A stretch of DNA of 64,000 nucleotides from Magicicada septendecula. Lineage: Eukaryota; Arthropoda; Insecta; Hemiptera; Cicadidae. The position numbers and the translations under genes were made by a program. This document shows positions 35,615 to 45,644 of the stretch, in pieces. The notes beneath the pieces were generated by a model, which saw only the letters and a program-made list of their open reading frames with translations, was not told the DNA's origin and made no database searches. How positions within the stretch are numbered: the stretch's first letter is position 1; every line of letters begins with the position of its first letter. The stretch covers positions 62,001-126,000 of the forward strand of contig JAWRYS010001469.1 in assembly GCA_034769895.1 (NCBI GenBank). The letters are read 5' to 3'.

Positions 35615-36250
35615 TTTCTTCAGCTAATCTTCTTCTAAGTTAGCAGCCCATAGGCTGGTTGGCAGCAGCTCGCCATTCTTCACGCTTCTCTGCATTTCTT
35701 TTCAACTCACAATATGATGTACAGTTCATATCGACCATAAGCTGTTTCATGTAGTCTAAACGGGGTCGTCCTCTGCGATTCTTTCCTTCAAGTTGTTCCT
35801 TCTATTATTCTCTTTACCAACCTATTGTGTAGTAGTATATGCCCTATAAACGTAGCTTTTAAATTTCGTAGAAAGCTCTTCTCCTCCTGAGCTCTTCTAA
35901 AGACTTCCTCATTCGTTATCTTCTTCCTCCAGCTTATCTTGAATATTCTTCTGTAGCACCAGGTCTCAAATGCTTAGAATCTTTTCTTGTCACTTTCTCC
36001 AATTGTCTAAGATTCACTCCCGTATAGGGCAACACTCCACACGTATGTCTTTACTAGATTCTTCCTTATTTTTAGGCTGATAGTGTTTGAAGTGAAGAGG
36101 TTTTTCTGTTTGTTGAAAGCAATTTTATCCTGGTTAATTCTGCTTTTAATTTCCTTACAGCTACATCCATCAGTCAATTTTCAGTTGCAGTACAAAATGT
36201 ATGCTAGAATTACAATGATACCTTTTTCTAGTTTTACGTTATTGATTTTA
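35615..36250 (-). mobile_element. LINE fragment, family J, antisense C-terminal part
   Basis: Minus-strand pieces from right to left: FNKQKNLFTSNTISLKIRK, NLVKTYVWSVALYGSES, AFETWCYRRIFKISWRKK, ITNEEVFRRAQEEKSFLRNL, GRPRLDY-like degraded tail, and EWRAAANQPMG-like end near 35640. It is the C-terminal region of a common arthropod LINE with a KTYVWSVxLYGSExW and CYRR signature. It is broken by stops, lacks the RT core, and is 5' bounded by the (GT)n tract at 36261. Confidence 0.85.
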
Positions 36251-36256
36251 AATTTA

Positions 36257-36417
<161 letters not shown>

Positions 36418-36482
36418 CAAAATTGCTACCTCCCTTCATCGTTTCCCTCCCTACTCACTTTCACACTTTCTCTCCCTACCTC

Positions 36483-36553
36483 TCACGCACGAGCGCGCAC
36501 ATACGCACACTCACACGCGTTCACACACACATAAACACACACACACACACACC
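36483..36553. repeat. Interrupted (CA)n tract
   Basis: CA/CG repeats with interruptions on the strand opposite in phase to the (GT)n tract 70 bp upstream. Confidence 0.9.
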
Positions 36554-36793
36554 TCACATACACATAATTTCTTTACAAGTAACTGGTTAAGTATTTTGCA
36601 GGATTCTTATGTTATAAAATTGTAATTACTTCTCGAAGTAGATTGTGCTATTTTTTTCGTTTTAATTAACCTCTTCACATTTCACAGAATGTATCTGTAC
36701 CTACAGAGCTTTCTACATGAAATAAATTAATTCTAATTGTAATTAATATGTAATTGTATAATTTTAAGTCTCTATATTTACTTTTATGCATTA

Positions 36794-37411
36794 GACCAAG
36801 AGCTGGCGACGAAAGTGCTTACGGTATTTCAGTGCGGTTGAGATTTTGTATACAGATCAACTTGACTTGCTAAAAACGCAGTAGAGAGTCCAATGACTTG
36901 CTACCGGTTTCCTTGCTGCCCTAAAGGCCTCAAATGGCTAAAAAATCAATGAAATAAAACGGTATAGAAGTATGTCTGGCTTTTTGATACATTGAATTTG
37001 TCAATCTAATAAATTAAAACTACAAATGCCAGATACTTTTATTTTTGTTCCAAGTTGCTGACAGACAATTTTAAAGTGCTGAAATAAATGTATTAATAAT
37101 AAAAAAAAGTTAATAATACATTTATTTTAGCACTTGATAGTCGTCGGTCACCAACTTGAAACCGAAAAAAAAGTGTCTGGCAATTGTGTTTTTATAATTA
37201 ATTATATTGCCAAATTGAATCAAAAGCCAGACATACTGCTATAGCGTTTTATTTATTAATTGTTTAGCTCTTCGAGACCTTGAAGACGGCAAGGGAATCG
37301 GTAGCAAGTTACCAGGGTCCCCACGCTGTTTCTAGCAAGTCACGTTGATCTGTATAGAGAGTATCAAGCGCAGTGAAATATCGTAAGCATTTTCGTCGCC
37401 AGCCCTTGGTC
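36794..37411. mobile_element. Foldback element with about 300-bp inverted arms
   Basis: The left arm 36794-37098 and right arm 37111-37411 are reverse complements with moderate divergence. Matching blocks include GACCAAGRGCTGGCGACGAAA, ATACAGATCAAC, GACTTGCTA, ACTTGCTACCG, AGTATGTCTGGCTTT, GCCAGAYACTTTT and CTRAAATAAATGTATTA near the centre. No coding frame is present. Ends of this style (C-A-R-G-x-G-C-T-G-G-C) recall hAT-type MITEs, but I could not find an 8-bp duplication. It ends 23 bp left of the solo LTR. Confidence 0.85.
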
Positions 37412-37434
37412 CATGTATTTATGTACTTTAATAT

Positions 37435-37987
37435 TGTTACGACATCACACAACAATCTACGTGTTTATCGAACGTTCCAGAGAGATCCAGAATGTAAGCG
37501 TGTGGCATACGTGCTTGTTGACGCATTTGCTAGACGGTGCGAGAATTTACGCGGCCGCTCTCACTGTGTCAAGGGCGCAAGCAATTACGTCGTAGTTTAA
37601 AGGTAATACGTAGTATGTGGAATCGTCTAGATTTTCGGCGGCTATAAATACAATTACTCAGGGACGCTCAGTTCAGTATAGCGGCGATATATTTTCAGTG
37701 CGGTTCGAGTTATTATCGGGCGAGATTACTGTGTACGTTCAAGAGGTTATTAGTGAAGTGTTGCGTTTTATAATCGGGCGGTATAATTGTAATACAATTG
37801 TGTTTAATATTAGTGACATTTTATTGCGTGTGAACCATTTTTATTTGATTTGTTGTAGTAGACGGTGTTGTTAATTACGAACGGTTTAACTCTAAAAATT
37901 AAAGCTGGTGATTAGTGACTTAATTGGTGTCTTGAACTTATTTTGTTTTCCACTGTACCTACGACGATCGAGTAGACCGTCGTAACA
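37435..37987 (+). mobile_element. Solo LTR, 553 bp, with 4-bp target duplication
   Basis: It begins TGTTACGAC and ends GTCGTAACA, giving the TG...CA rule and a nine-base terminal inverted repeat. ATAT flanks it at 37431-37434 and 37988-37991. No internal region or second LTR adjoins, so recombination between LTRs probably removed the rest. It keeps a core promoter: TATAAA at 37643, an initiator TCAGTA (A at 37675), and GGTTC at 37702 in the DPE position. The frames 37373-37600 and 37617-37874 are not genes. A 4-bp duplication fits Ty3/gypsy or Bel/Pao elements. Confidence 0.85.
37643..37706 (+). promoter_or_regulatory. LTR core promoter: TATA, Inr, DPE
   Basis: TATAAATA at 37643, arthropod-type initiator TCAGTA with A+1 at 37675 (32 bp downstream), and GGTTC at +28, matching the DPE consensus RGWYV. 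Spacing is near canonical for all three elements. Confidence 0.6.
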
Positions 37988-38299
37988 ATATGTATTTGTC
38001 TTACATCACTGTGTTTACATTTTTATGTTAATGTATATTTCTTTACTTATATTTTATTTTGGGCCTTTTGTTGTTGAGCTCTGTGCGTTGTTAGTAATTT
38101 AGTTTGTCGTACGAAACAAGAGATATTGGTGAACGGGGAGTTGTAAAGGGAATCAATTCAGATAAAAAAATTTGCTATCACGGTTACAAAAACGGCACAA
38201 GTGTAGCAAAAATAAAAAGTGGTACAGTACAAGGGAAGTGACGAGACAGAGTTACATTTCACTTTATGGGGCAATCAAGTAACAGTCATAAAAAAATAA

Positions 38300-38730
38300 A
38301 AATTTATAAGACAACAGTAGAAAATACCCTAACACAAAAGGCTGAAGTTTGGGAAACTATAGAACATACGACGAGGAATAGATTACAACCCATGGAAATG
38401 GGATATTGAAGGAGTTGCTCTGAGCCCACATTGCTGGATTTGGATAACACTGAAGAAATAAAAGAATGACTATATGTGCCAGTATAAATGGCGCAATTGA
38501 TATAGAACATTGAGATGGTACGGTCATGTGTGTCGTATGGGTAACGAGGCAAAAGAAATTACTAAATTGCATCTGTCCTAAAAAGTAGAAAAGGAAGGAA
38601 GCCACAAAAGACTTGGATGGGAGGTATAAAGAATGCAGTAGCTTAGAGAAATCTGAATAATGATTATGGGGAAAATCGTAATGTTCAGAAGGTATGCTGT
38701 GAAAAACTACTTTAAATGATGTTTGAAAAT
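38300..38730 (+). mobile_element. LINE fragment, family K, C-terminal part
   Basis: Shifting plus-strand frames read IKIYKTTVENTLTQKAEVW, RLQPMEMGY, LRWYGHVCRMGNE and GRKPQKTWMGGIKNAV, the usual order of a LINE C-terminus (YGSE helix, RWxGHVxRM, GRPxKxW). Stops and frameshifts are numerous. No RT core is left. The long minus-strand frame 38785-38357 is its antisense. Confidence 0.75.
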
Positions 38731-40244
38731 CGCAGGTATGTGTATAAGTTACATATATTGCAACGGTACAACCATTAACGGTCATAAGCTGTATCGTAGT
38801 TAAAAATAGGGAGCGCAGAATTCATGCATGGACACGCATTCCTGGCACACCTGTCGCTAGCGTTGTGTACGCGCGTATTTTGTTTGTGTGTGTGTGAAGC
38901 CTGTCCGTTCCTGAAATGTAACCAACCTTTTCACGTAGGATAGATTTTATGTTTTGTTTTAATTATAAGAAAAATATGTACGATATGGTAAAAAAAAAGA
39001 CACCAAAGTGTATAGAAATTAAAAATGAACAAAGGGTTAAAAGACCGTGCCAATGTGACGAAAAGTGCAATTACTATACGTAAAAAGTCAATAGCTCTTT
39101 TTGTAATTACAATAAAGAAGTGTACTTTACGTATAGTAAACATAGAAAAATTAGCGATCGATTGAATATCGAGTTGTGTGAAACAGACTTCGTAATTCGC
39201 GAAGATAGGCGAAAATATTGAATTGAACCAGAGTGGGGGAAAAGACGCTTCGACAAAATCTGACAAGTTGAAAATTGTTCAGACCTGAGCTTTTGCACGA
39301 CCTGACTATAAATACCAGGTCGCGCTAATAAAGTTTCTTCTTCTCGATTCAACCGTTGCCACAGGAGGTTATGTCAGTCGACGACGCTATTTTAAATCTA
39401 GAGTAAGAGTCACAGGACAAACTGGAAGTCCAACCAGAGCAGCAGAGCACATACGATGAGGTCTATGGACACACTTGCAGCATATGATGTGAGGCGTGAC
39501 GACTATTAAACAGCACATGCAGTGGAATCCGACCAGAGGACCAGGAGGACACGCAGGACACGGACTGAGGACCAAAGGAGGACGTACAGATGAGTAACCA
39601 CGTCAAACGAGGTGATGAAAACCCATTGTAATTACAGACATTTGAAATACACTAATTAAAGTTATAATTAAAGTTAGAATGAAAGACACTCAACCTGTAT
39701 TAAAATAACTAATTGTACATAAATGTAAAAGCAGAGTGAAATTTAGAATAACATCTCTTGTATAAAATTTAGTAATTGAGAGTAACATAAATGATAAGAG
39801 AAATATCTGATTTTTGAGTTAACGTAATTAATAAAGTCTTTGTTGATAAAGGAGAATGCATATGCAGTAGAAAGTTTCAAAACCAATTAATATTAAAGAA
39901 ATTGGAATATAAGTAAATTCATTATTGAAGTAAATTAATCAGCAATTGAAAAAAAGATGACCACACAATGAGTAAGCCGAGAGCAATAATATTTAATTAA
40001 TTAAAATTAGATAATAAGATTTATGTATAACCTGTTGTATGTAACTTGCTAGCTATAAGTTGTGTACGAAAGAGTAGTACAAACGATATAATAGTGAGTA
40101 CTATTTCAATATGCGAAATGAAAGATTTTGTTTAATAAAAAAATAAATAATGGAACAATTTTAAACTTAAATAACGGATCATCTTCTTATTACGATTACA
40201 CCCATGAATTCAATACATTATATAATCTGTTATGTTATAATATA
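38731..40244 (+). mobile_element. Possible older LTR-like region, target of the gypsy insertion
   Basis: A TATA box lies inside a palindrome: CGACCTG, ACTATAAATAC, CAGGTCG (39299-39323). AATAAA follows at about 39328, then a leader of about 270 bp rich in GGACCA/GAGGAC, then an A-rich tract to 40244. This layout matches the 2-kb LTR that follows, but the sequences differ, so it may be a related LTR family. No coding region is seen. Confidence 0.35.
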
Positions 40245-42266
40245 TTATAACGAAACATTGTTATCAATGTTTATCGTTCTAACTGGAGTACGCATAATAA
40301 GCGTTATCTGCTACAATTGTACATTTAGAAGGGTATAGATAAGATTTTATATAGCAAACAAAACAGATAACAGTCCACCTGCATAAATATGTATAATTTT
40401 GTCGGCACATGTCAGAAGTGTTTTAAAACTTAAATAATAAAAAAATGACAAAAGATTAAGAAGAACTAGGTTGACCAGTGAATAGTGCGGAAATGTAGCT
40501 TTATTTAGACACCAAACACATAACGAGATAGTGAGAGTGTCGTGAACTATAAGCGTTTTACTATTTCACACCTTTCGCGGTGCTAATTAAAGATCGCGTG
40601 TATACATAGCTAATAACTGTGTTCAAGACACGTCTAACAAACAACTTTGTTACCTAAATAAATAAAGGATTGTTGAGATATTCGCCGATAGAAACTCATT
40701 TTGCACACGTGGCTTTGCCCTATAAACAGTGAGCCAAAACGAGCATCTCTCTCATTCATAAAGTATTCGTTGAGTCGTACACACGGAACGATACGCTGCA
40801 GAAGACGCTTCAATGAGACCGGCAGACACCTGAGTTACTACAACTACGTACTACGGACATCAGACTATACCCGAGGCCAGAGACGCTGTGTCCATGACGA
40901 TAAAGGAACGACGCCTAGCCTAGCTGTTCATACACCGCTAAGCGACGCTGACGGAGGTTTCGAGAGGAATAGCTGTACTCAACGCCGACGCCTGAGACCC
41001 GTGTACATCTGTGTAACATGAAATCATCAAAACAGGTGACCTGATATGGTTCAGGGTTCATAATAATGTTGTAAAACACAACAAGTAAATGAAAAGCCGC
41101 TATAAGCGAAATTGAACAGTTTTAAATAATTGATAAACATTTAATTATATAGGCGGTATGACTAAAGCCTAAAGACACTTTTAAATGTTGTACTGTATAT
41201 CATATAGAGACATTTATTCTAAAAGACAGAACATTTAGATAATGTGTGATTATTATAATAATATGTTAATAAGAGTGCAGAAAGACTCTAAGCAAATGTT
41301 TTCATGAGATTGTGCACTGTATAAAAAAATTATCTTTGATAAATTAAATGTGATAAATTAAGGGAGAGTGCAGAGAAGCTCTAAGAGTGTTATCAAGATA
41401 TTAGATGTCACAAATTTTATTGTTTCATATTAATTATTGTTGATAGCCAAGCAGGCTGAAGAGTAGAATAATTAAAAGGGAGTTACCCTTAATAAAAATG
41501 TTTAGATTAATAATAATTACCATAGAGATAACGATAACTATAACCCTTGTTATATTCATTTAAAAAGTTCGTATTTTATTTTCTCATGTATAAAGAACAG
41601 GGTTACGGATTTCATAGAATGAAATCAATTCAGTATTTCCATTTTATTAAATAATTATTTCAATATAACAAAAATGATTTTTATAAATGAATTATAATTA
41701 CAGGCAGACAGTGTGAAACTGCCCATATATGTGTGTATATTTCCATGTTATATGTTTTGTGTATATACTGTGTATTGTATGTCTTATTTTCAGGAACTTA
41801 TAAATTATGTACTAAGATATATGATTTTAATATTTGATTGTTAGACGTAAGCATTATAACAATATATCACTAGAGAAAATATGGTAAAGTAATATTCAAG
41901 AAAGAATATAAATGGTGGAACCCGCCGTAAATTGTGTTAAATATTTGAAATTCTTTTTATTATTATGATTTGTTTAAAGATAAGCACCTTGAGGGTGACA
42001 ATTATAATCATTGGAATGATAGACTAAAAAGGTAGTTTTCATTTATTCACAATTTATACAACTCAGCTTCCTAAAATAATTCTTTTGGAAACACATCGTC
42101 CCAACTCGTTACCTGATACCTAATAAGCCCAAATCCCACACCTAATAGCCGGCAAAGCAGAAAAGTACCATATACTGCAGGTAAGTGTTGGCATGATATA
42201 CCCTAACCAGGTCCATGTAAAACTCATAATCCATAATGAAAGAAATCATAAAAAGATGTGTTGCAA
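40245..42266 (+). repeat. 5' LTR, about 2022 bp
   Basis: Matches 45645-47666 at an offset of 5400 bases with two substitutions. TATAAA lies at 40721 with initiator TCATTC at 40752, so R would begin near 40754. U5 is long and A-rich. CAGGTAAGTG, a strong splice-donor-like site, lies at 42178. The frame 40701-41021 begins at TTG and recurs in the other LTR; I do not consider it a gene. Confidence 0.95.
40721..40757 (+). promoter_or_regulatory. 5' LTR core promoter (TATA and initiator)
   Basis: TATAAA at 40721-40726, and TCATTC at 40752-40757 fitting the arthropod initiator TCAKTY. A+1 is 33 bp from the first T of TATA. The same pair is at 46121 and 46152 in the 3' LTR. Confidence 0.55.
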
Positions 42267-42273
42267 AAGAAAA

Positions 42274-42293
42274 TGTCGCTTCCAACGTGGGGC
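42274..42293 (+). other. Primer-binding-site-like sequence
   Basis: TGTCGCTTCCAACGTGGGGC, eight bases after the 5' LTR. The CCAACGTGGGGC part is the frequent gypsy PBS core; the first eight bases deviate from the usual TGGCGCCC. The cognate tRNA is not assignable by eye. Confidence 0.6.
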
Positions 42294-42657
42294 ACGATTA
42301 AATAAATAAAAAAAAACATAATACGAAAAAAATTAAAAATTAGTTAGAAGTTAAATAAATATAAATTCACGTAGAACAAATATTTAGAGTTGATGTGTAA
42401 TTATTATAAAACGTGCATTTATATGTTGAATGTAGCTGATAAGAACGTACAGTTAGCGTTATCAGTAGAGTAAACAAAGGGGAGCTTAGATAAATATTGT
42501 GGTTATCAGAAACTGATACTACAGGCGCCCAAGATAATGGTTGTATGTTGATGAATAAATGACTACCAATACAGTATTTAATAATAATCCAAATAATTAA
42601 TAATATACAAATTAATAATAAATATTTTAAAATCGGTTCACCAAATTAAAATTAAAC

Positions 42658-44199
42658 ATGGCACATAAACAAGAGGTCAGTTTAGCCGACATAATGAAGA
42701 AGTTAGAAGCCAGCAACGCTGAAAACGTAAAAAGGTTTGAAGAAATAAAAACTAGTGGTGCTGAAACTATGAGAAGATTGGAAGCCAGCAACGCTGAAAA
42801 CGTAAAAAGGTTTGAAGAAATAAAAACTAGTGGTGCTGAAACTATGAGAAGATTGGAAGCAAGCACGTCAGAAATTCAGAAACTATACGCGTATAATGCT
42901 GAAAGTAAGGTAGAAATTATGGAACGAATGGAGACCTTAGAAGGTAAAGTTAAAGAGTCTCTAAAACAACAAGCGGTGGTGATGAATGAAAATTTCGAAG
43001 AGCAGCGAAAAAGACTACAACAAAATTTTAAATCTATGGCCGACATACTGGACCAGAAACTCGAAAAAATTACGCATCGACAAGATACCAAGATACAAGT
43101 CATCAGCGAGTTGGTGCAGAGTAATGTCAGGAAGACCATGAAAATTGAAGAAGAAACAAAAAGTCTAGCCGCAGCAGACGACACCATCAAGAAATCTATC
43201 CAACACCATGACAACAGGGTAGATCAGCTGGAAGTCAAGTTAAAAGGTGAAGTAGACCGACTTACACGAGAAGTGAGAAGACTACCAACACAAGCGTTAG
43301 TATACTCGACCGTACCTAGAGAAGAGAGACCCATTAACTATTTTAGAGGATCCAGAGGGGAAAATCCCATTGAATTTCGTATCAAATGTGAGAAAGAATT
43401 GGATAGTATTGGATCTATTCTCAGTGACAAAGATAAAATAGACTTTGTAAGCCGTTACTTAAAAGATGCAGCAGCCAGTTGGTTCACGATGGTGAATGAC
43501 GATTTAAAAACGTATGAAGAATTTAAACTAGCATTCGAACGGAGGTATTGGAATGAATACATACAAATGAGAATACGAAATACACTGGAATTTGGTAAAT
43601 ATAATCCAGGTAAGCTGTCTGAAGATGAATACGTCATTATGTTAGTAGAGAGGAGTAAACATTTACGTCCCGCTTTAACACAAAAAGAATTAGTCATTAA
43701 GCTTGCTAATCATTTCAGCAGGAACATCCAACTAGCTATACATGTTCAGGGTATAGCTACCATTGAAGATCTATTAATACTTTTAACACAGATGGAGGGT
43801 GTAATCCGAGAACGAGACCCACCAAGAGGAGTTCAGCGAGATAACCGGAACCAAAATCAAGATAGAGGTACGTGGTATTCGCAAAGATATCGCCAAGAAG
43901 ATAAAGGCAGAGAAGATAGACGTACAGACGATGAAAAATATCCGAAAAACAAAAATGTATCATATGATAGACGCCATGAAGATGGACGAACATATGAGAA
44001 GCAGGAGCAAAATAATGAAAGAGGTAATTACAAAGGAGGTTACCGATGGCCGAATTCGTCGAAACGATTTTCGAAATCATGGACATCCGATAGGAATGCA
44101 AATACGCAGGCGATTACCGTTGAGAAAAAACAGAAAGAGACACCGAGAAACACTGATGAACGTAATAAACCATCCACATCGAAGACTGAAAATCAATGA
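42658..44199 (+). CDS. gag: Gag polyprotein of Ty3/gypsy-type element
   Basis: 513 codons from ATG 42658 to TGA 44197. The role is structural: it forms the particle that packages the element RNA. Residues 1-200 are strongly charged and coiled-coil-like. A 25-residue unit starting EASNAENVKRF is tandemly duplicated (42706-42780 and 42781-42855, same DNA). Residues 220-385 form the retrotransposon Gag domain: YFRGSRGENPIEFR, then AASWFTMVNDDLKTYEEFK and FERRYWNEYIQMRIR, LEFGKYNPGKLSEDEYVIML. The tail is very basic and Arg/Asn-rich and has no CCHC zinc knuckle. The ORF is intact and stop-free. The stop is UGA followed by CUA, and the next ORF continues in the same frame. Confidence 0.93.
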   Translation: MAHKQEVSLADIMKKLEASNAENVKRFEEIKTSGAETMRRLEASNAENVKRFEEIKTSGAETMRRLEASTSEIQKLYAYNAESKVEIMERMETLEGKVKESLKQQAVVMNENFEEQRKRLQQNFKSMADILDQKLEKITHRQDTKIQVISELVQSNVRKTMKIEEETKSLAAADDTIKKSIQHHDNRVDQLEVKLKGEVDRLTREVRRLPTQALVYSTVPREERPINYFRGSRGENPIEFRIKCEKELDSIGSILSDKDKIDFVSRYLKDAAASWFTMVNDDLKTYEEFKLAFERRYWNEYIQMRIRNTLEFGKYNPGKLSEDEYVIMLVERSKHLRPALTQKELVIKLANHFSRNIQLAIHVQGIATIEDLLILLTQMEGVIRERDPPRGVQRDNRNQNQDRGTWYSQRYRQEDKGREDRRTDDEKYPKNKNVSYDRRHEDGRTYEKQEQNNERGNYKGGYRWPNSSKRFSKSWTSDRNANTQAITVEKKQKETPRNTDERNKPSTSKTENQ

Positions 44200-44202
44200 C
44201 TA
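44197..44202 (+). promoter_or_regulatory. Candidate stop-codon readthrough site UGA CUA
   Basis: CAA TGA CTA joins two in-frame ORFs. UGA followed by CUA is an established strong readthrough context in eukaryotic viruses and some cellular genes. Here it would yield a Gag-integrase fusion. It could also be a fresh stop mutation at the deletion junction. Confidence 0.5.
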
Positions 44203-45543
44203 CATTCTGGAGTCTGTATAGAAACACATGAAGCTAAACCACAAGATGTCAGGGTACTTAGCAACATAACATACAAACCCGAGAGAGAAGTACAAGAATT
44301 ACTACGTAATCTCGCTAGAGAGCAAGATAAAGATCAGCGATTACAGAATATAAAAAATAATCCGTTACCTATAAATTATTGTGTGAAAGATGGAATTTTA
44401 TTTAAGCTTATTAATTATGATTGGAAAGTTGTGCTATCTCATGACATGTTACAGCAATTAATTATGCCATGTCATCGTAGTCTAGCTCATGCATCTCCAT
44501 TGAAGTGCTATTTAACTATGAAAGAAGCCTTCACCTGTAATAATATGTTCAGAAAAATTAAAATAATTGTTAGGAAATGCCATGATTGTCAAACAGCCAA
44601 ACATCCGAATTTAAACACTTGCGTTGAAATGGGGAGTATCAGAACTAAGAAGAAGGGGGATATAGTTGCACTTGATTTCCTTGGACCACTCCCGCGATCA
44701 AGTCGTGGGTACCGCCATATAATTGTGACGGTAGATGTGTTTACCAAGCTAGTAAAGTTATATGCTGTACGAAGACCCACCATGAAATCTGTTCTGAACG
44801 TCATCACCCAGAAGTATATACCAAAGTATGGAAAAATGGATAAAGTGTTGACAGATCAAGGTAAGCAGTTTGGTAATAAATTATGGAAGGACGCATTGAC
44901 AAGACAAGGTATAAAACCTATACTTACATCCATAAGGCATCCACAAACTAATCTTGCTGAAAGAATAAATAGAGAGTTAGGCAAGTACATGAGGTTATAT
45001 TGCTACAATCAACAGAGTAAATGGCCTGACTATATACAATTTTTCGAAGATGCAATGAATCACAATTATAGTGAAGCTACAGGATACACACCGTTAGAAT
45101 TAAGTGAGAATAAAATACCTAAAAGATTCTGGCACAACATGATTAATAAACCGGAAAATTATAATGTAGATTTGCCAATTCAAATAAAAATAAACAGAGC
45201 TGAACGACAGTTATATCATCAAGCAGGTAAAAGGAGAGACCGGTATAATAGAACTCACCGATTGACAAGATTCCAGATTGGTGATAAGGTATTGATAAAG
45301 ACAAATCCTGTGGGAAGTAGTATATTAAACACTTCCAAGAAATTCTTCAGATTATTCTGTGGCCCATATGAACTAAGGAGTCGTCTAGGACCACACACCT
45401 ACATGGTATATGACCCAGTGAAGAAAAAAGGACGTCGGAAAGTACCATGCGTCATCTCTGCGTCATTATATCCAATAATACCCATATGTGATTGTTACTT
45501 TAAGATAAGATTTTATATTCTTTCTAATAAACATGTAATATAA
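44200..45543 (+). CDS. Integrase region of pol, in frame after the gag UGA
   Basis: Integrates the element cDNA into chromosomes. The open frame follows the gag stop directly (LHSGVCIETHEAK...). I annotate from 44200 because no ATG serves it; the first in-frame GTG is 44383. Numbering from 44383: zinc-binding H31, H36, C66, C69; catalytic D98 (VALDFLG), D158 (LTDQGKQF), E193 (NLAERINREL); and a GPY/F module FRLFCGPYELRSRLG near 325. All key residues are present and the frame is intact. The segment EREVQELLRNLAREQDKDQRL before the zinc finger normally lies between RNase H and integrase, so the deletion that removed PR-RT-RH ends near the gag stop. Expression would need UGA readthrough, or reinitiation. 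Confidence 0.92.
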   Translation, partial: LHSGVCIETHEAKPQDVRVLSNITYKPEREVQELLRNLAREQDKDQRLQNIKNNPLPINYCVKDGILFKLINYDWKVVLSHDMLQQLIMPCHRSLAHASPLKCYLTMKEAFTCNNMFRKIKIIVRKCHDCQTAKHPNLNTCVEMGSIRTKKKGDIVALDFLGPLPRSSRGYRHIIVTVDVFTKLVKLYAVRRPTMKSVLNVITQKYIPKYGKMDKVLTDQGKQFGNKLWKDALTRQGIKPILTSIRHPQTNLAERINRELGKYMRLYCYNQQSKWPDYIQFFEDAMNHNYSEATGYTPLELSENKIPKRFWHNMINKPENYNVDLPIQIKINRAERQLYHQAGKRRDRYNRTHRLTRFQIGDKVLIKTNPVGSSILNTSKKFFRLFCGPYELRSRLGPHTYMVYDPVKKKGRRKVPCVISASLYPIIPICDCYFKIRFYILSNKHVI

Positions 45544-45568
45544 CTGACTGTGTATGTACTAAACATAG

Positions 45569-45642
45569 AAAAAAAAAAAAAAAAAAAAAAAAAAATATGT
45601 TATGTAAAGCACAAACAATTTTTTTTAAAGCAAGTGGGGGAG
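45569..45642 (+). other. A27 tract and polypurine tract before the 3' LTR
   Basis: 27 consecutive A at 45569-45595, just after the integrase stop. AAAGCAAGTGGGGGAG at 45627-45642 directly precedes the LTR and is a good plus-strand primer (PPT). The A run is unusual inside an LTR element. Confidence 0.85.
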
Positions 45643-45644
45643 TG

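Noticed and set aside
40701-41021. 106-codon ORF present in both LTRs (also 46101-46421)
   Set aside because: It begins at TTG, has no ATG near its start or known motif, and is duplicated only because the LTR is.
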